Positions 32,527 through 41,340 of a stretch of 41,826 nt of DNA are shown one piece after another. How positions within the stretch are numbered: the first letter of the stretch is position 1; each line of letters starts with the position of its first letter. The notes under the pieces were generated by a model, which saw nothing but the letters and a program-made list of their open reading frames with translations, was not told the origin of the DNA and did no database searches. The position numbers and the translations under genes are program-made. The DNA is from Nitrospinaceae bacterium UBA3496 (GTDB taxonomy: Bacteria > UBA8248), in NCBI GenBank assembly GCA_002377645.1, contig DFQF01000059.1:1-41826 (forward strand), written 5' to 3'.

Positions 32527-33614
32527 TTCAATAATCTCTCGAGTTTGAAAGCAGATTCGGCTAGTTCTGGAATAGCGTGAGCAGGTACATCTACCTCACT
32601 AAGTCTGGTGGGAACACCGCAGTCCTCGCAAAGTTTTTTAACTGCATCTACTGAATGTTCTGCAGCTTTTTCCTCATTGAGAGAAAGGGTATCCTCATCG
32701 AGTATGTTAGCTATTTTTGCAAATTTTTTTATTTCCGAACTGTAGTTAATTTTCATTACATGTGAAAACATTAGAGAATTACTTATTCCATGTGGGATAT
32801 GGAAACGGGAACCAAGTGGGTAAGCTAAGGCATGAATGGCTCCTGCACCTGCTCCTGCAAGAGCTACACCCCCATAATATGAACCTAAAGCCATATCACT
32901 TCTAGCTTCAATATCACTTCCGTCCTTACAAACTTTACGTAAGGACCGTGAAATTAATTTCATTCCTTCAAGACTATATACCTCACTAAGTATGGTCGCA
33001 TTCCTTGCGACGTATGTTTCTAAACAGTGTGTTAGTGCGTCTACACCGGCAGCAGAAGTAACTTTAGGAGGAGCAGTGATTGTAAGTTCAGGGTCAACAA
33101 CGGCTACTTTTGGAATTAAATGTGTACTTACTATTGCTAATTTTACCTGATCTTCGGGAATTGAAAAAATTGCATTTGGAGTTGCTTCTGCACCCGTGCC
33201 GCTAGTAGTTGGAAGTAAAATAGTTGGCAGTCCAGGTTCAGGGACTAAGTCTATTCCAAGAAAATCACGCGGATTTCCTGTGTTTGTTAATAAAACAGAC
33301 ATTGATTTTGCAATATCCATGGTGCTTCCTCCACCAACACCTATTACCAAATCAAATTTTTTGTTTTTATATTCATCAAAAATATTTTCTAAATCTTGAA
33401 TTGCAGGTTCTGGAGGACAAGTATCATGGATTGTAATTTCTACACTTTCTTTGTTGAGTTGTTCTAAAATGATATCAGCAATCCCAGCCTCAGAAATTCC
33501 TTTGTCAGTGAAAAAAAGGAGATGTTTCCCATTCAAGAAATTAACTTCTTCAACTACTTTTGAAACGCTACCAACTCCAAACCATGTCTTTTGCGGATGA
33601 CGAATATTAAACAT
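32466..33614 (-). CDS. iron-type alcohol dehydrogenase (group III)
   Basis: 382 residues from ATG 33614, preceded by AAGGAG at 9 bases; a TTG at 33632 is rejected. It has the typical family III motifs GVGGGSTMDIAKS, LPTTSGTGAE, DALTHCLETYVA and HALAYPLGSRFHIPHG, which contain the Fe/Zn-binding Asp and His ligands. It is an NAD(P)-dependent oxidoreductase of an alcohol or hydroxy acid; maleylacetate reductase-like activity is also possible. It is the first gene of a minus-strand operon with the YqeC-like and M20 peptidase genes. Confidence 0.92.
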   Translation of the reverse strand: MFNIRHPQKTWFGVGSVSKVVEEVNFLNGKHLLFFTDKGISEAGIADIILEQLNKESVEITIHDTCPPEPAIQDLENIFDEYKNKKFDLVIGVGGGSTMDIAKSMSVLLTNTGNPRDFLGIDLVPEPGLPTILLPTTSGTGAEATPNAIFSIPEDQVKLAIVSTHLIPKVAVVDPELTITAPPKVTSAAGVDALTHCLETYVARNATILSEVYSLEGMKLISRSLRKVCKDGSDIEARSDMALGSYYGGVALAGAGAGAIHALAYPLGSRFHIPHGISNSLMFSHVMKINYSSEIKKFAKIANILDEDTLSLNEEKAAEHSVDAVKKLCEDCGVPTRLSEVDVPAHAIPELAESAFKLERLLNCNPKKLTLEEIEKIYQSAT

Positions 33615-33718
33615 CAATTGGTTCTCCTTCAAATTTTGCGCAACTAAAATTTTCTATAATGAAAACGATATTTTTATTATTATAAATAGTTATTTATGAC
33701 ATGGGATCTAAAATTTTT

Positions 33719-34729
33719 CTATCTTTTAAAAAATATTTTTATTGCATTTTTATAAGCGATTCTATGCTGAGTGTGATAGCTAAAATTACGTAAAATATTT
33801 CTTCTGAATCTATTCACCTTCTGTGAATAATTCGTTTTATTTTTTTCATTTTTCACACCAAACATAAAGTGAGAAATTTTAGCTTCTATTAAATTTCTCC
33901 AGTCTATTGAGAAATAATCATACGAATCGTAAAGATGATTTTTTCTTAAAATAAATTTATTTTCAATTAAGTCGTAATTCTTTGTAGTGATTGTAAAAAT
34001 AAGATTAGGATGTCGTATTGTAAGAGCTCGAATAAGACCGTGACCATACGAAGGAAGATAATGTGGTTTTTCAATACTTCCAATTTGTGTCCAGATAATC
34101 TTAGCCTCTGGTTTTTTTTGAAGATTTTTTTCAAGCAAGTCAAGAAATTGATTGCTTGGATGGGAAGTTATTATTGTTGGCACTTTCATTTTAGACGCAA
34201 AATATACAATATTTCTCAAGGTATCTTTTTCGGTTTTTTTAAGTGATGCTTTTTTTTTGTCTTGAAATTTTATTTTCCCAATACCTAAAGCCCCAGAATT
34301 TATTTGTTTTGTTATTGAACGGGTAAATGAACTCTTCCCTACTTCCCAATCTTTTTCGGAAGATTCTTGTGTTAGTGGAAAAAATCTTTCAGGAAATCGA
34401 TTAATGGCTTTTCTTATTTCGTTTTTTTTTGGAGATGTTATCCCTGCTAAGGCAACTCCTCCCTTATCCATTTCGTTAACGAGTTTTTGAATATTCGGCC
34501 ATTGTGAAAGTGAAACTTCAACGTCTATTAGAGGCAACTTTCCTAAATTCTTGTAATTTTCAATCTTTTGTAGATAAAGAGAAAAACTGTTGTATTCTGA
34601 CTTTTTTTTGTTCGTAGTTTTTCTTTCTTTCAAAGACGTTCTTTTTTCTTGCAAAAAGGAACAAGAAATAACTGTGATAAGGAATGTTATATTTACAAGG
34701 GCAATAAAAATTATTTTTCTATAACTCAA
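33719..34729 (-). CDS. lipoprotein with degenerate amidohydrolase (TIM-barrel) domain
   Basis: 336 residues with a lipoprotein signal (lipobox TVISC, Cys about 23). The body resembles amidohydrolase-2 proteins (PF04909-type): PLIDVEVSL where metal enzymes have DxHxH, FPERFFPLT, TIITSHPSNQF, and the closing YKNAIKIFFK like the family's NAxRLF end. The metal-binding HxH is replaced by VEV and few His remain, so metal catalysis is doubtful; it may be a binding protein. It is the last gene of a four-gene minus-strand operon. The start is TTG at 34729 with a weak site; no ATG fits before the signal peptide. Confidence 0.75.
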   Translation of the reverse strand: MSYRKIIFIALVNITFLITVISCSFLQEKRTSLKERKTTNKKKSEYNSFSLYLQKIENYKNLGKLPLIDVEVSLSQWPNIQKLVNEMDKGGVALAGITSPKKNEIRKAINRFPERFFPLTQESSEKDWEVGKSSFTRSITKQINSGALGIGKIKFQDKKKASLKKTEKDTLRNIVYFASKMKVPTIITSHPSNQFLDLLEKNLQKKPEAKIIWTQIGSIEKPHYLPSYGHGLIRALTIRHPNLIFTITTKNYDLIENKFILRKNHLYDSYDYFSIDWRNLIEAKISHFMFGVKNEKNKTNYSQKVNRFRRNILRNFSYHTQHRIAYKNAIKIFFKR

Positions 34730-34759
34730 GGTTCTCTTTTCTTTAATAAAATTCGGATA

Positions 34760-35461
34760 TTAATTTTTTGTTTTAGTTTTTATGAAATCTAAAGACCATT
34801 TTTCAAATGTGAGTTTTTGAATTTTTAGTTCTGTCTGATTTTGTGATTTTATTTCATCAAAAATCTGTTTGATTTTATCTTGAGTCTGTTCCCGGTCATC
34901 TTCTATTTCACTAAATAACAGGTAATCATGTTTACTTGCCGAATTTCCTTGAATCTCTGATTCTTTCGTTTTACCTTCTGAGAGTTCCTTGTTTTTTGAC
35001 CAAATTCTAAATCTTGAAAAGTTTTTGGATTGTAATAAATTTCTTTTGATTTTCTCTTCTAGATTTTTTAAAAAGATATCTTTTGAACCTTCTAGATTAA
35101 AGAGAACTGTGTGTATATAGGGAGACTGATATTTTGCTATTTCTCCGTAACTGTCTGTCAATTCGTATACTACGCGAATAGGATCTTTTACAAATGACAT
35201 ACATTTTTGCGTCCATGGAGTTGGATTATTTCTAGACTCTAAATAATATTCTGAATTAAAAGTTTCTAGATTTTTTCCTTCGAAAATATTGAGAATACGA
35301 AATTCGCTGGTTCCATTAAAAGAATTATATCTGAGACAAAGGTTAAATCCAGGTCCTTCTAATCTATCGGTTGAATGTTCACAATTATGCCATTTTCTGA
35401 ATTCTTCTATATTTTTTTTGTGTACTGTTATCCAGACAGCAACTATTGCCTTATTTTCCAT
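34760..35461 (-). CDS. dimeric alpha/beta-barrel (EthD/DUF4286-like) protein
   Basis: 233 residues, cytosolic. The N-terminal half has the feature line of small ferredoxin-like dimeric alpha/beta-barrel proteins: FRKWHNCEHSTDRLEGPGF, then RYNSFNGTSEFRILNIFEGKN and SEYYL. A second half (about 115-233) may be a related, more diverged repeat. Some members of this superfamily act as monooxygenases or as aromatic-compound helper proteins. It follows the HpaB-like gene by 7 bp, so a helper role in that pathway is plausible (inference). AGGAA precedes the ATG. Confidence 0.65.
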   Translation of the reverse strand: MENKAIVAVWITVHKKNIEEFRKWHNCEHSTDRLEGPGFNLCLRYNSFNGTSEFRILNIFEGKNLETFNSEYYLESRNNPTPWTQKCMSFVKDPIRVVYELTDSYGEIAKYQSPYIHTVLFNLEGSKDIFLKNLEEKIKRNLLQSKNFSRFRIWSKNKELSEGKTKESEIQGNSASKHDYLLFSEIEDDREQTQDKIKQIFDEIKSQNQTELKIQKLTFEKWSLDFIKTKTKN

Positions 35462-35468
35462 TTGTTTC

Positions 35469-36905
35469 CTATTTTATTTTAGCCAACCATTTTGCGTATT
35501 CGATAGATTTTTCAATTGCATGTTCTTTTATAATTGTCATTTTTTCAGCTTCAATACTTCCCTCAGCATGAATGGCAAGAACAGCTTGATATCCTGCAAA
35601 ATCTGTAGACGTTATTTCTGCTATTAGATTCATTAAGCTAAGTCGATTAAGAGTTTTGACTTTAGGTGAACCTTTTAGATATTTGTTAATCAGAAGATTT
35701 AATTTATCATTTTGAACGTCTTCTTCGCTTGGTCCGGTTACGAGAAGACCTCCTGCAATATCTTGCACCCAAGAAATAGCTTCGTGATATCCAGTTGCGA
35801 AGTGAAGCTTAGCAATATTAATTAGTTCAGCATTGGGAATGGCTATTTCATCAATAATCTTACATTCTTGTGCAGCCTCTCTAGTCATTCCCCTGCAGAT
35901 TTGTGCATATGTGATCAATTTTGCAATTTTATCTCGTATATGGCTTTTATTAATTGTTCCGTTATATTCGGCTATCAGGTGAGACGCACCCACAAAAAGG
36001 TCTACTAATGGTAATTTATAGCTTACAGCGGTAAATCTGTGAAATTCAACAAATAGTTTTGCTAATGGACCGGCCATCTCAACTTCCCCATTTAAAAAAA
36101 CACGTTCCCAAGGAACTTTAACATCTTCAAAAATTGTAAGAGTTTCCATCATCTTATGTTGGGAACTAATTGGATTTTCAAACTCGTTTCCTTCTCTACT
36201 TCCATAACCACTTGCAATCATTGTCAGACCAGGAGAATTGGCAGGAACTGCACATGCGACTGCGTATTTTTCTTCACCCTTTTTCATATTTCTTGTTGGT
36301 AAAACGATAATTTCATGAGCATTTGTAGAAACCGATGTATGAATTTTAGCGCCGCGGATAGTAATTCCTGAGGAATCTTGATCAACTACCCTAACGTATA
36401 AATCAGGGTCTTCTTGTTCACCTGGACTTTTGTCTCTATCTCCTTTTACATCTGTCTGCGCGACACTTATGGCCAAATCTTTATCACGACATTCCTGGTA
36501 GAAATTTTTGATTCGTGAAAGATATTCAGTTCCATTTTCTTTATCCATGTGTGATGCAATAAGATGAAGTGCAAATAGGGCATCCGATCCTATCTCTTTT
36601 ATAAGTACAACCAGTGTTCCTCCTAAAGCAGTGCTTTTTTCAATTAGAGAACTTCTCAATAGAAGGTCATTTTTATTTCTTGGAATTTGATAATATCTGG
36701 AATATTCATTGCCATTTTCGTCTTTCACTACTGCGATGTCTCTGTACTCTTCCGATTCGGCCATATTATAATCTATAGAGGCATGTTCAATAGCGATACT
36801 TATGATAGGGTGATTTGTAACGTCGTCTACTTTTTCCCCACGATAATATACTGTTCTTCCGTCTTTCAGGCTTGATTTGTATTCATCAGCTGTCATAAGT
36901 GCCAT
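35469..36905 (-). CDS. 4-hydroxyphenylacetate 3-monooxygenase-like flavoprotein (HpaB family)
   Basis: 478 residues of the acyl-CoA-dehydrogenase-like HpaB fold. TDVKGDRDKSPGEQEDPD and the following YVRVV match the large, FADH2-using subunit of aromatic ortho-hydroxylases. The homologous 4-hydroxybutyryl-CoA dehydratase is unlikely because the Cys residues that bind its 4Fe-4S cluster are not seen near residues 95-105. Such enzymes need a flavin reductase (HpaC), which is not in the window. GGAGA lies 6 bases before the ATG. It is co-transcribed with a glutaredoxin (31 bp upstream) and a small alpha/beta-barrel protein (7 bp downstream). The substrate is an aromatic phenol or similar (inference). 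Confidence 0.85.
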   Translation of the reverse strand: MALMTADEYKSSLKDGRTVYYRGEKVDDVTNHPIISIAIEHASIDYNMAESEEYRDIAVVKDENGNEYSRYYQIPRNKNDLLLRSSLIEKSTALGGTLVVLIKEIGSDALFALHLIASHMDKENGTEYLSRIKNFYQECRDKDLAISVAQTDVKGDRDKSPGEQEDPDLYVRVVDQDSSGITIRGAKIHTSVSTNAHEIIVLPTRNMKKGEEKYAVACAVPANSPGLTMIASGYGSREGNEFENPISSQHKMMETLTIFEDVKVPWERVFLNGEVEMAGPLAKLFVEFHRFTAVSYKLPLVDLFVGASHLIAEYNGTINKSHIRDKIAKLITYAQICRGMTREAAQECKIIDEIAIPNAELINIAKLHFATGYHEAISWVQDIAGGLLVTGPSEEDVQNDKLNLLINKYLKGSPKVKTLNRLSLMNLIAEITSTDFAGYQAVLAIHAEGSIEAEKMTIIKEHAIEKSIEYAKWLAKIK

Positions 36906-36936
36906 AATAATCTCCAGAAAATTATCTGTCTCAAAT

Positions 36937-37191
36937 TTATTTGTTTAGTTCGGAAAGTTTTCCTTCTTTATCGATAGTAGTTAGTTCAGGATAACCTCCT
37001 ATTACTTCACCATTAATAATAATTTGAGGCACAGTTTTCCCGTTGGTTCTAGCAATCATTTCCTCCCACTCTTTACTTCCACCGAATACAAGGTATTCTT
37101 TCCATTCAAGACCGCGTTTTTTAAGAAGATTTTTAGCGGCGATACAGAAAGGACATGGGTCTGTTGTATACATTTCGATCTCATACGTCAT
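36937..37191 (-). CDS. grxC: glutaredoxin 3-type protein
   Basis: 84 residues. The dithiol active site is CPFC (C13, C16), with the cis-Pro loop TVPQI and the glutathione-binding GGYPEL. The class I glutaredoxin CPFC and the short length fit GrxC. Unlike the two redoxins at 9.8-10.9 kb, Cys rather than Sec is encoded here. AGGAGG precedes the ATG by about 9 bases. It is first in a four-gene operon, divergent from the polyamine genes. Confidence 0.92.
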   Translation of the reverse strand: MTYEIEMYTTDPCPFCIAAKNLLKKRGLEWKEYLVFGGSKEWEEMIARTNGKTVPQIIINGEVIGGYPELTTIDKEGKLSELNK

Positions 37192-37307
37192 TAAATTTTT
37201 CCTCCTAATTTCAAACTATTAATGTTTATCAACATCTGAAAATAATAAACTAATTTTTTGATTTTTTGTAAAAAAATTAAAATCAATTATTATTTTTTTT
37301 TGTTTTG

Positions 37308-37337
37308 TTGACATTGTCTACTAAGCTCGGTTATTAA
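37308..37337 (+). promoter_or_regulatory. sigma70-like promoter of the polyamine operon
   Basis: A perfect -35 TTGACA (37308-37313), 18 bases, then TATTAA (37332-37337, 4 of 6 matches) lie about 50 bp before the speD start. Confidence 0.6.
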
Positions 37338-37387
37338 GATTCTGTTTTATTTTGTAACTATTTACTGTTCAATTTTAGGAGTTGTAT

Positions 37388-37783
37388 TTGAGATCTTTAG
37401 GCAAGCATTTCCTGGCTGAACTTTTTGGCTGCAAGTCTGAAATCATCAACAATGTAGAACTTGTAGAAGGTCATATGAAGACCTCTGTTTTATTAAGCGG
37501 TGCAACAATTGTTCAAAGTGTTTTTCATACTTTCAGTCCATATGGAGTTAGTGGTGTGGTCATAGTAGCGGAGAGTCATTTAGCCGTTCATACTTGGCCT
37601 GAGCATGATTATGTCGCAATAGATTTTTTTTCATGTGGGGATTTAGAATGTGAAAGAGCAATCTCTAATTTGCAGATTGGATTTGGTGCGGAAAGAATCG
37701 AAATAAAAAAAATCGACCGTGGAGTTTTAGAGCAACTTTCCCCAAGAAAAGAAGAGTTTTTAAATAGGATTGAAAAACAATGA
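37388..37783 (+). CDS. speD: S-adenosylmethionine decarboxylase proenzyme, class 1B
   Basis: 131 residues from TTG 37388, chosen because AGGAG lies 6 bases upstream and because it places the active-site residues at S63, H68 and C83, the standard class 1B numbers. The proenzyme self-cleaves at AE/SHLA to give a pyruvoyl group on the Ser63 chain. It makes decarboxylated SAM, the aminopropyl donor for SpeE. It overlaps the next gene by 4 bases (ATGA). It is first in the speD-pdaD-speE-speB operon. Confidence 0.94.
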   Translation: MRSLGKHFLAELFGCKSEIINNVELVEGHMKTSVLLSGATIVQSVFHTFSPYGVSGVVIVAESHLAVHTWPEHDYVAIDFFSCGDLECERAISNLQIGFGAERIEIKKIDRGVLEQLSPRKEEFLNRIEKQ

Positions 37784-38247
37784 TTTTTCCTTTGCCAACA
37801 AAATATTTTATGGTTTCTGCGAGTTCGGATGGGGAAACGGAACTCAATGCATTTGATGGTGCTCTGTTAAATTCTGGAGTTGGAAATACAAACCTTTTAA
37901 AGGTGAGTAGTATTCTTCCCCCTAATTGTAGCGAAATTCCTCCTTTTAATTTTAAAGAAGGTTCTTTAGTTCCAATTGCCTATTCTTCTATTACTTCTTC
38001 TATTTGCGACCAGATAATTTCTGCTGCTGTTTCTATTGCTCATCCTATAGATAAGAAAAGCTGTGGTGTAATTATGGAGTTTCACGACACTGATTCTAAA
38101 AGTATTACAGAAGAAAGAGCGGAGTTTATGGCTGAAGAGAGTATGAAAATTAGGGGATTAGGAGTAAAGAAAATACAAAGTGTATCTTCAGAACATGTAG
38201 TTAAAAAAAATGGTGCTTCATTTTCAGGTGTAGTTTTATGGACTTAA
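37780..38247 (+). CDS. pdaD: pyruvoyl-dependent arginine decarboxylase
   Basis: 155 residues with the self-cleavage segment NLLKVSSILPP; the bond between S43 and S44 would break to give the pyruvoyl cofactor. It decarboxylates arginine to agmatine, the first step to putrescine in this operon. PdaD is common in archaea and found in some bacteria in place of the PLP enzyme SpeA. The start shares ATGA with the speD stop; the end overlaps speE by 10 bases. Confidence 0.92.
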   Translation: MIFPLPTKYFMVSASSDGETELNAFDGALLNSGVGNTNLLKVSSILPPNCSEIPPFNFKEGSLVPIAYSSITSSICDQIISAAVSIAHPIDKKSCGVIMEFHDTDSKSITEERAEFMAEESMKIRGLGVKKIQSVSSEHVVKKNGASFSGVVLWT

Positions 38248-39122
38248 AATCATCTCCATTTGTTCCGAACGATAACATTCCGAAGGGAAGTTTCACCTTT
38301 GCTGAATTTCATGGTTCTGGTACAGGTCTATTTTTTTCAGTTAAAAAAGTACTTTTTTATGAAAAAAGCAAATTTCAAGAAATTCAAATCGTAGAAACAG
38401 AAGAATATGGAAAGATGCTTATTCTCGATGGTGCAGTCCAGACAACTGAAAGAGACGAATTTATTTACCATGAAATGCTCGTACATGTGCCAATGTTTTC
38501 ACACCCTGAACCAAAAAACATCCTTGTTATTGGAGGAGGTGATGGAGGTTGTGTGAGGGAAATTTTCAAACATAAGTCTGTAGAAAAGGTGACTATGGTG
38601 GAAATTGACAAAATGGTTGTAGATAGTGCAATGAAGTTTTTGCCGAGTATTTCGTCTGAACTGGGGCACCCTAAGTTAGATTTGCGCATAGAAGATGCAG
38701 TTAAATTTGTGAGAAGAAGTTCTCTGTCTTTTGATGTGATTATAGTGGATTCTACAGATCCAGTTGGTTTTGCGAGTCCTCTAACCACGGAATCTTTTTT
38801 TCGGTCTTCAAAAAGAATTTTGAAAGAAAATGGGATATATGCTGCGCAAACTCAAGGCCCTTTTTTTGAATCAAAATCTATGGGGATAATATCAAAAAAA
38901 ATACGAAAAATTTTCCCGCGAACTTCTTTTTATTTAGCAAATACGCCTACCTACCCAGGAGGAATGTGGTCTTTCGCTCTTTCCTGCAAAAATTCAAAAA
39001 GTGATTTTAAAATTCATCCTCGAATTTTAAAGTGCAAAGACCTAAAATATTATTCCAATGAAATTCATTACGCATCTTTTGCGCTGCCACCTTATGTGAA
39101 AAGAATTTTAGGTGAAAAATGA
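38238..39122 (+). CDS. speE: spermidine synthase (polyamine aminopropyltransferase)
   Basis: 294 residues. LDGAVQ (63-68), YHE (77-79), GGGDGG (99-104), VEID (121-124) and DSTDPVG (171-177) give the SAM-like binding site and catalytic Asp. It transfers the aminopropyl group of decarboxylated SAM to putrescine, giving spermidine. It overlaps pdaD by 10 bases and speB by 4, so the four genes are translationally coupled. Confidence 0.95.
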   Translation: MDLKSSPFVPNDNIPKGSFTFAEFHGSGTGLFFSVKKVLFYEKSKFQEIQIVETEEYGKMLILDGAVQTTERDEFIYHEMLVHVPMFSHPEPKNILVIGGGDGGCVREIFKHKSVEKVTMVEIDKMVVDSAMKFLPSISSELGHPKLDLRIEDAVKFVRRSSLSFDVIIVDSTDPVGFASPLTTESFFRSSKRILKENGIYAAQTQGPFFESKSMGIISKKIRKIFPRTSFYLANTPTYPGGMWSFALSCKNSKSDFKIHPRILKCKDLKYYSNEIHYASFALPPYVKRILGEK

Positions 39123-39958
39123 TCTCAAAAAACACTTTTTTAGCTGCTAAAGAAACATACGTAAACTCAGATATTGTTATTTTTGGATGCCCTCTGGATA
39201 CAAGTACGAGTTTTCGTCCAGGGACTAGATTTGGGCCTGATTCAATTCGTTCAGCTTCAGAGGGACTTGAAACATATAGTCCTATACTAAATTTAGGATT
39301 AGAGGAAATTAATTTTTGTGATATTGGAAATCTGCAAATTGGTCAGGGAAATTCTGAACTCGCTATTTCTGAAATCTATAAAAAATCCAAACAAATTTAT
39401 ACAGATAAAAAAATTCCTTTTGCTTTGGGAGGAGAGCATCTCATAACCTTGGGATTAGTTAATGCTGCGAGTGAATTCTTCCCCGATTTGCGTGTAATCC
39501 ATCTAGATGCACATGCGGATCTAAGAACATCTTATGAAGGTACGAATTTGTCTCATGCGTGCGTAATGTCTAATGTAGAAGTGAAAATAGGGACAAAAAA
39601 AATCTCCCATTTTGGAATTAGATCTGGAACTAGTTCCGAATGGAGAAAATTGAAGGAAAATAAAAATCTCTTTCCATTGGATATAAAAACAATGGGTAAT
39701 TTCATTTCAGAATTAAGTGATTCCCCAATTTATTTAACACTAGATTTAGACGTGTTGAATCCTTCTGAACTTTGTGGAACAGGTTGTCCTGAACCAGGAG
39801 GTATAAGTTTTACTGATCTTAATCAAATTTTTACGTTTTTTGACAGATTAAATGTTGTAGGCTTAGACGTAGTTGAATTATCTCCAATGCTTGATCAGTC
39901 AGGGTTAAGTTCCATTGTCGCCGCGAAAGTCGTAAGAGAATTGCTCCTAACTTTGTAA
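39119..39958 (+). CDS. speB: agmatinase
   Basis: 279 residues of the ureohydrolase family. Mn ligands H107 (GGEHLIT), D130, H132 and D134 (LDAHADL), D209 and D211 (LTLDLDVLNP) are all present. It converts agmatine to putrescine and urea, linking PdaD to SpeE. It is fourth and last in the operon, overlapping speE by 4 bases. No strong terminator is seen after it. Confidence 0.93.
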   Translation: MISKNTFLAAKETYVNSDIVIFGCPLDTSTSFRPGTRFGPDSIRSASEGLETYSPILNLGLEEINFCDIGNLQIGQGNSELAISEIYKKSKQIYTDKKIPFALGGEHLITLGLVNAASEFFPDLRVIHLDAHADLRTSYEGTNLSHACVMSNVEVKIGTKKISHFGIRSGTSSEWRKLKENKNLFPLDIKTMGNFISELSDSPIYLTLDLDVLNPSELCGTGCPEPGGISFTDLNQIFTFFDRLNVVGLDVVELSPMLDQSGLSSIVAAKVVRELLLTL

Positions 39959-40043
39959 AATAAAAAGATTACTAGAGAATGATTGTTAAACAATCGGATT
40001 CGTAGTATTATCAGCGAAAATTACATAGACAATTCTGTTGGTT

Positions 40044-40071
40044 TTGCATATAGAATTGTATACAATATACA
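40044..40071 (+). promoter_or_regulatory. promoter with embedded palindromic operator upstream of citrate synthase
   Basis: TTGCAT (40044-40049), 16 bases, then TATACA (40066-40071) form a fair promoter. The perfect palindrome ATTGTATACAAT (40055-40066) fills the spacer and touches the -10. TTGTATACAA is the shape of GntR/FCD-family operators, so a repressor binding here would block RNA polymerase. No such regulator gene is in the window. Confidence 0.5.
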
Positions 40072-40102
40072 CCAAAAATCTTAATCTTTTATGGAGTTTT
40101 AC

Positions 40103-41269
40103 ATGTCCGAAGAGAAGCCACGCCAGTTTGTTGGCAAAGCAGAATTTAAGAAGGGTCTAGAAGGCGCTATTACTAATGAGAGTTCTATCAGTTACGTTGA
40201 TGGCGTTAATGGAAAACTTATATACAGAGGTTATAGTATTGACGATCTTTGTGCTGGAGGCGGTGGGTATGAGGAAACCGCTTACCTTTTGCTTAATGGA
40301 AGTTTGCCCAAAAAAGCAGAATTAGACACTTTTAAAGCAGATTTGGCTGCGAGAAGGTCGATTCCTGATGATGTAAAGAATGTTATAAATCATTCCGCTA
40401 AGTTAGGTCATCCTATGAGTACCCTAAGGACTGCGGTTTCTATGCTCGGGTCACTCAATCCAAAAGAATTCGAGGTAACGGTTGAAAATAATTATGATAT
40501 TGCACTTTCTTTGACCGCTCAAATTCCTACTATTGTAGCTGCAACCCAAAGAGCTAGAAAAGATGAGCCTATTCTAGATCCAGATCCATCTATTGGACTT
40601 TCAGAAGATTTCCTTCGAATGATGACTGGAGAGATGCCTGAAGCTAGAACTGCCGAGGTAATGGATATGGCTCTGATTATGCATGCAGAACATGGAATGA
40701 ATGCATCTACCTTTAGTGCAATGGTCACAAATAGTTCGCTCACGGATTTATATAGTTCTATTATTGCTGGTATTGGGTCACTAAAAGGTCCTCTTCATGG
40801 CGGTGCGAACGAAATGACCCTTCGTACTTTTATGGAGATAGGCGACCCTGATTCTACAGATCAATGGTTTGCAGATGCAAAAGCTAAAAAAATAAAAGTG
40901 ATGGGTTTTGGTCATAGAGTATATAAGGCGTATGACCCACGAGCAGTTTTGTTTGATCCAATTGCTAAGGAGTTTTCAGAAAGGGCTGGAACCGGCAATT
41001 TATACGAGATTTCTAAAAAATTGGAAGCGTTGGTTGTTGCTGATCTTGGAGGAAGAGGCATTTTCCCGAATGTAGATTTCTTCTCTGGCATTATATACAA
41101 CGCTATGGGAATTGATACCGATATGTTCACTCCCATTTTTGCAGTAGCTAGAATTTCAGGTTGGACTGCTAGAATTCTGGAATATCTTCCAGATAATCGT
41201 TTATTTAGGCCAAGAGCAGTTTATATTGGAGATTTAGAATCAAGTTATACTCCAATAGAGGACCGTTAA
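40103..41269 (+). CDS. gltA: citrate synthase (or 2-methylcitrate synthase)
   Basis: 388 residues from ATG 40103, with GGAG 7 bases upstream; an ATG at 40091 lacks a site. The catalytic triad is H232 (PLHGGANE), H271 (GFGHRVY) and D325 (NVDFFSG). The short, about 390-residue form is the dimeric type. It condenses acetyl-CoA with oxaloacetate; some close relatives prefer propionyl-CoA, and no prp genes are nearby to support that. The first residues (SEEKPRQFVGKAEFKKG) are a short extension. Confidence 0.93.
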   Translation: MSEEKPRQFVGKAEFKKGLEGAITNESSISYVDGVNGKLIYRGYSIDDLCAGGGGYEETAYLLLNGSLPKKAELDTFKADLAARRSIPDDVKNVINHSAKLGHPMSTLRTAVSMLGSLNPKEFEVTVENNYDIALSLTAQIPTIVAATQRARKDEPILDPDPSIGLSEDFLRMMTGEMPEARTAEVMDMALIMHAEHGMNASTFSAMVTNSSLTDLYSSIIAGIGSLKGPLHGGANEMTLRTFMEIGDPDSTDQWFADAKAKKIKVMGFGHRVYKAYDPRAVLFDPIAKEFSERAGTGNLYEISKKLEALVVADLGGRGIFPNVDFFSGIIYNAMGIDTDMFTPIFAVARISGWTARILEYLPDNRLFRPRAVYIGDLESSYTPIEDR

Positions 41270-41340
41270 AATCGTTTTTTATAACATATAGTATAGTTTT
41301 TTCATTATCTGTTCCTTTTCTATTAGAATGGCTAATGTAA

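Noticed and set aside
33615..33632. TTG start for the Fe-type alcohol dehydrogenase
   Set aside because: AAGGAG lies inside that extension and is correctly spaced for ATG 33614.
35469..36905. 4-hydroxybutyryl-CoA dehydratase
   Set aside because: Same fold, but the Cys residues that bind the Fe-S cluster are not seen; HpaB-type TDVKGDR fits better.
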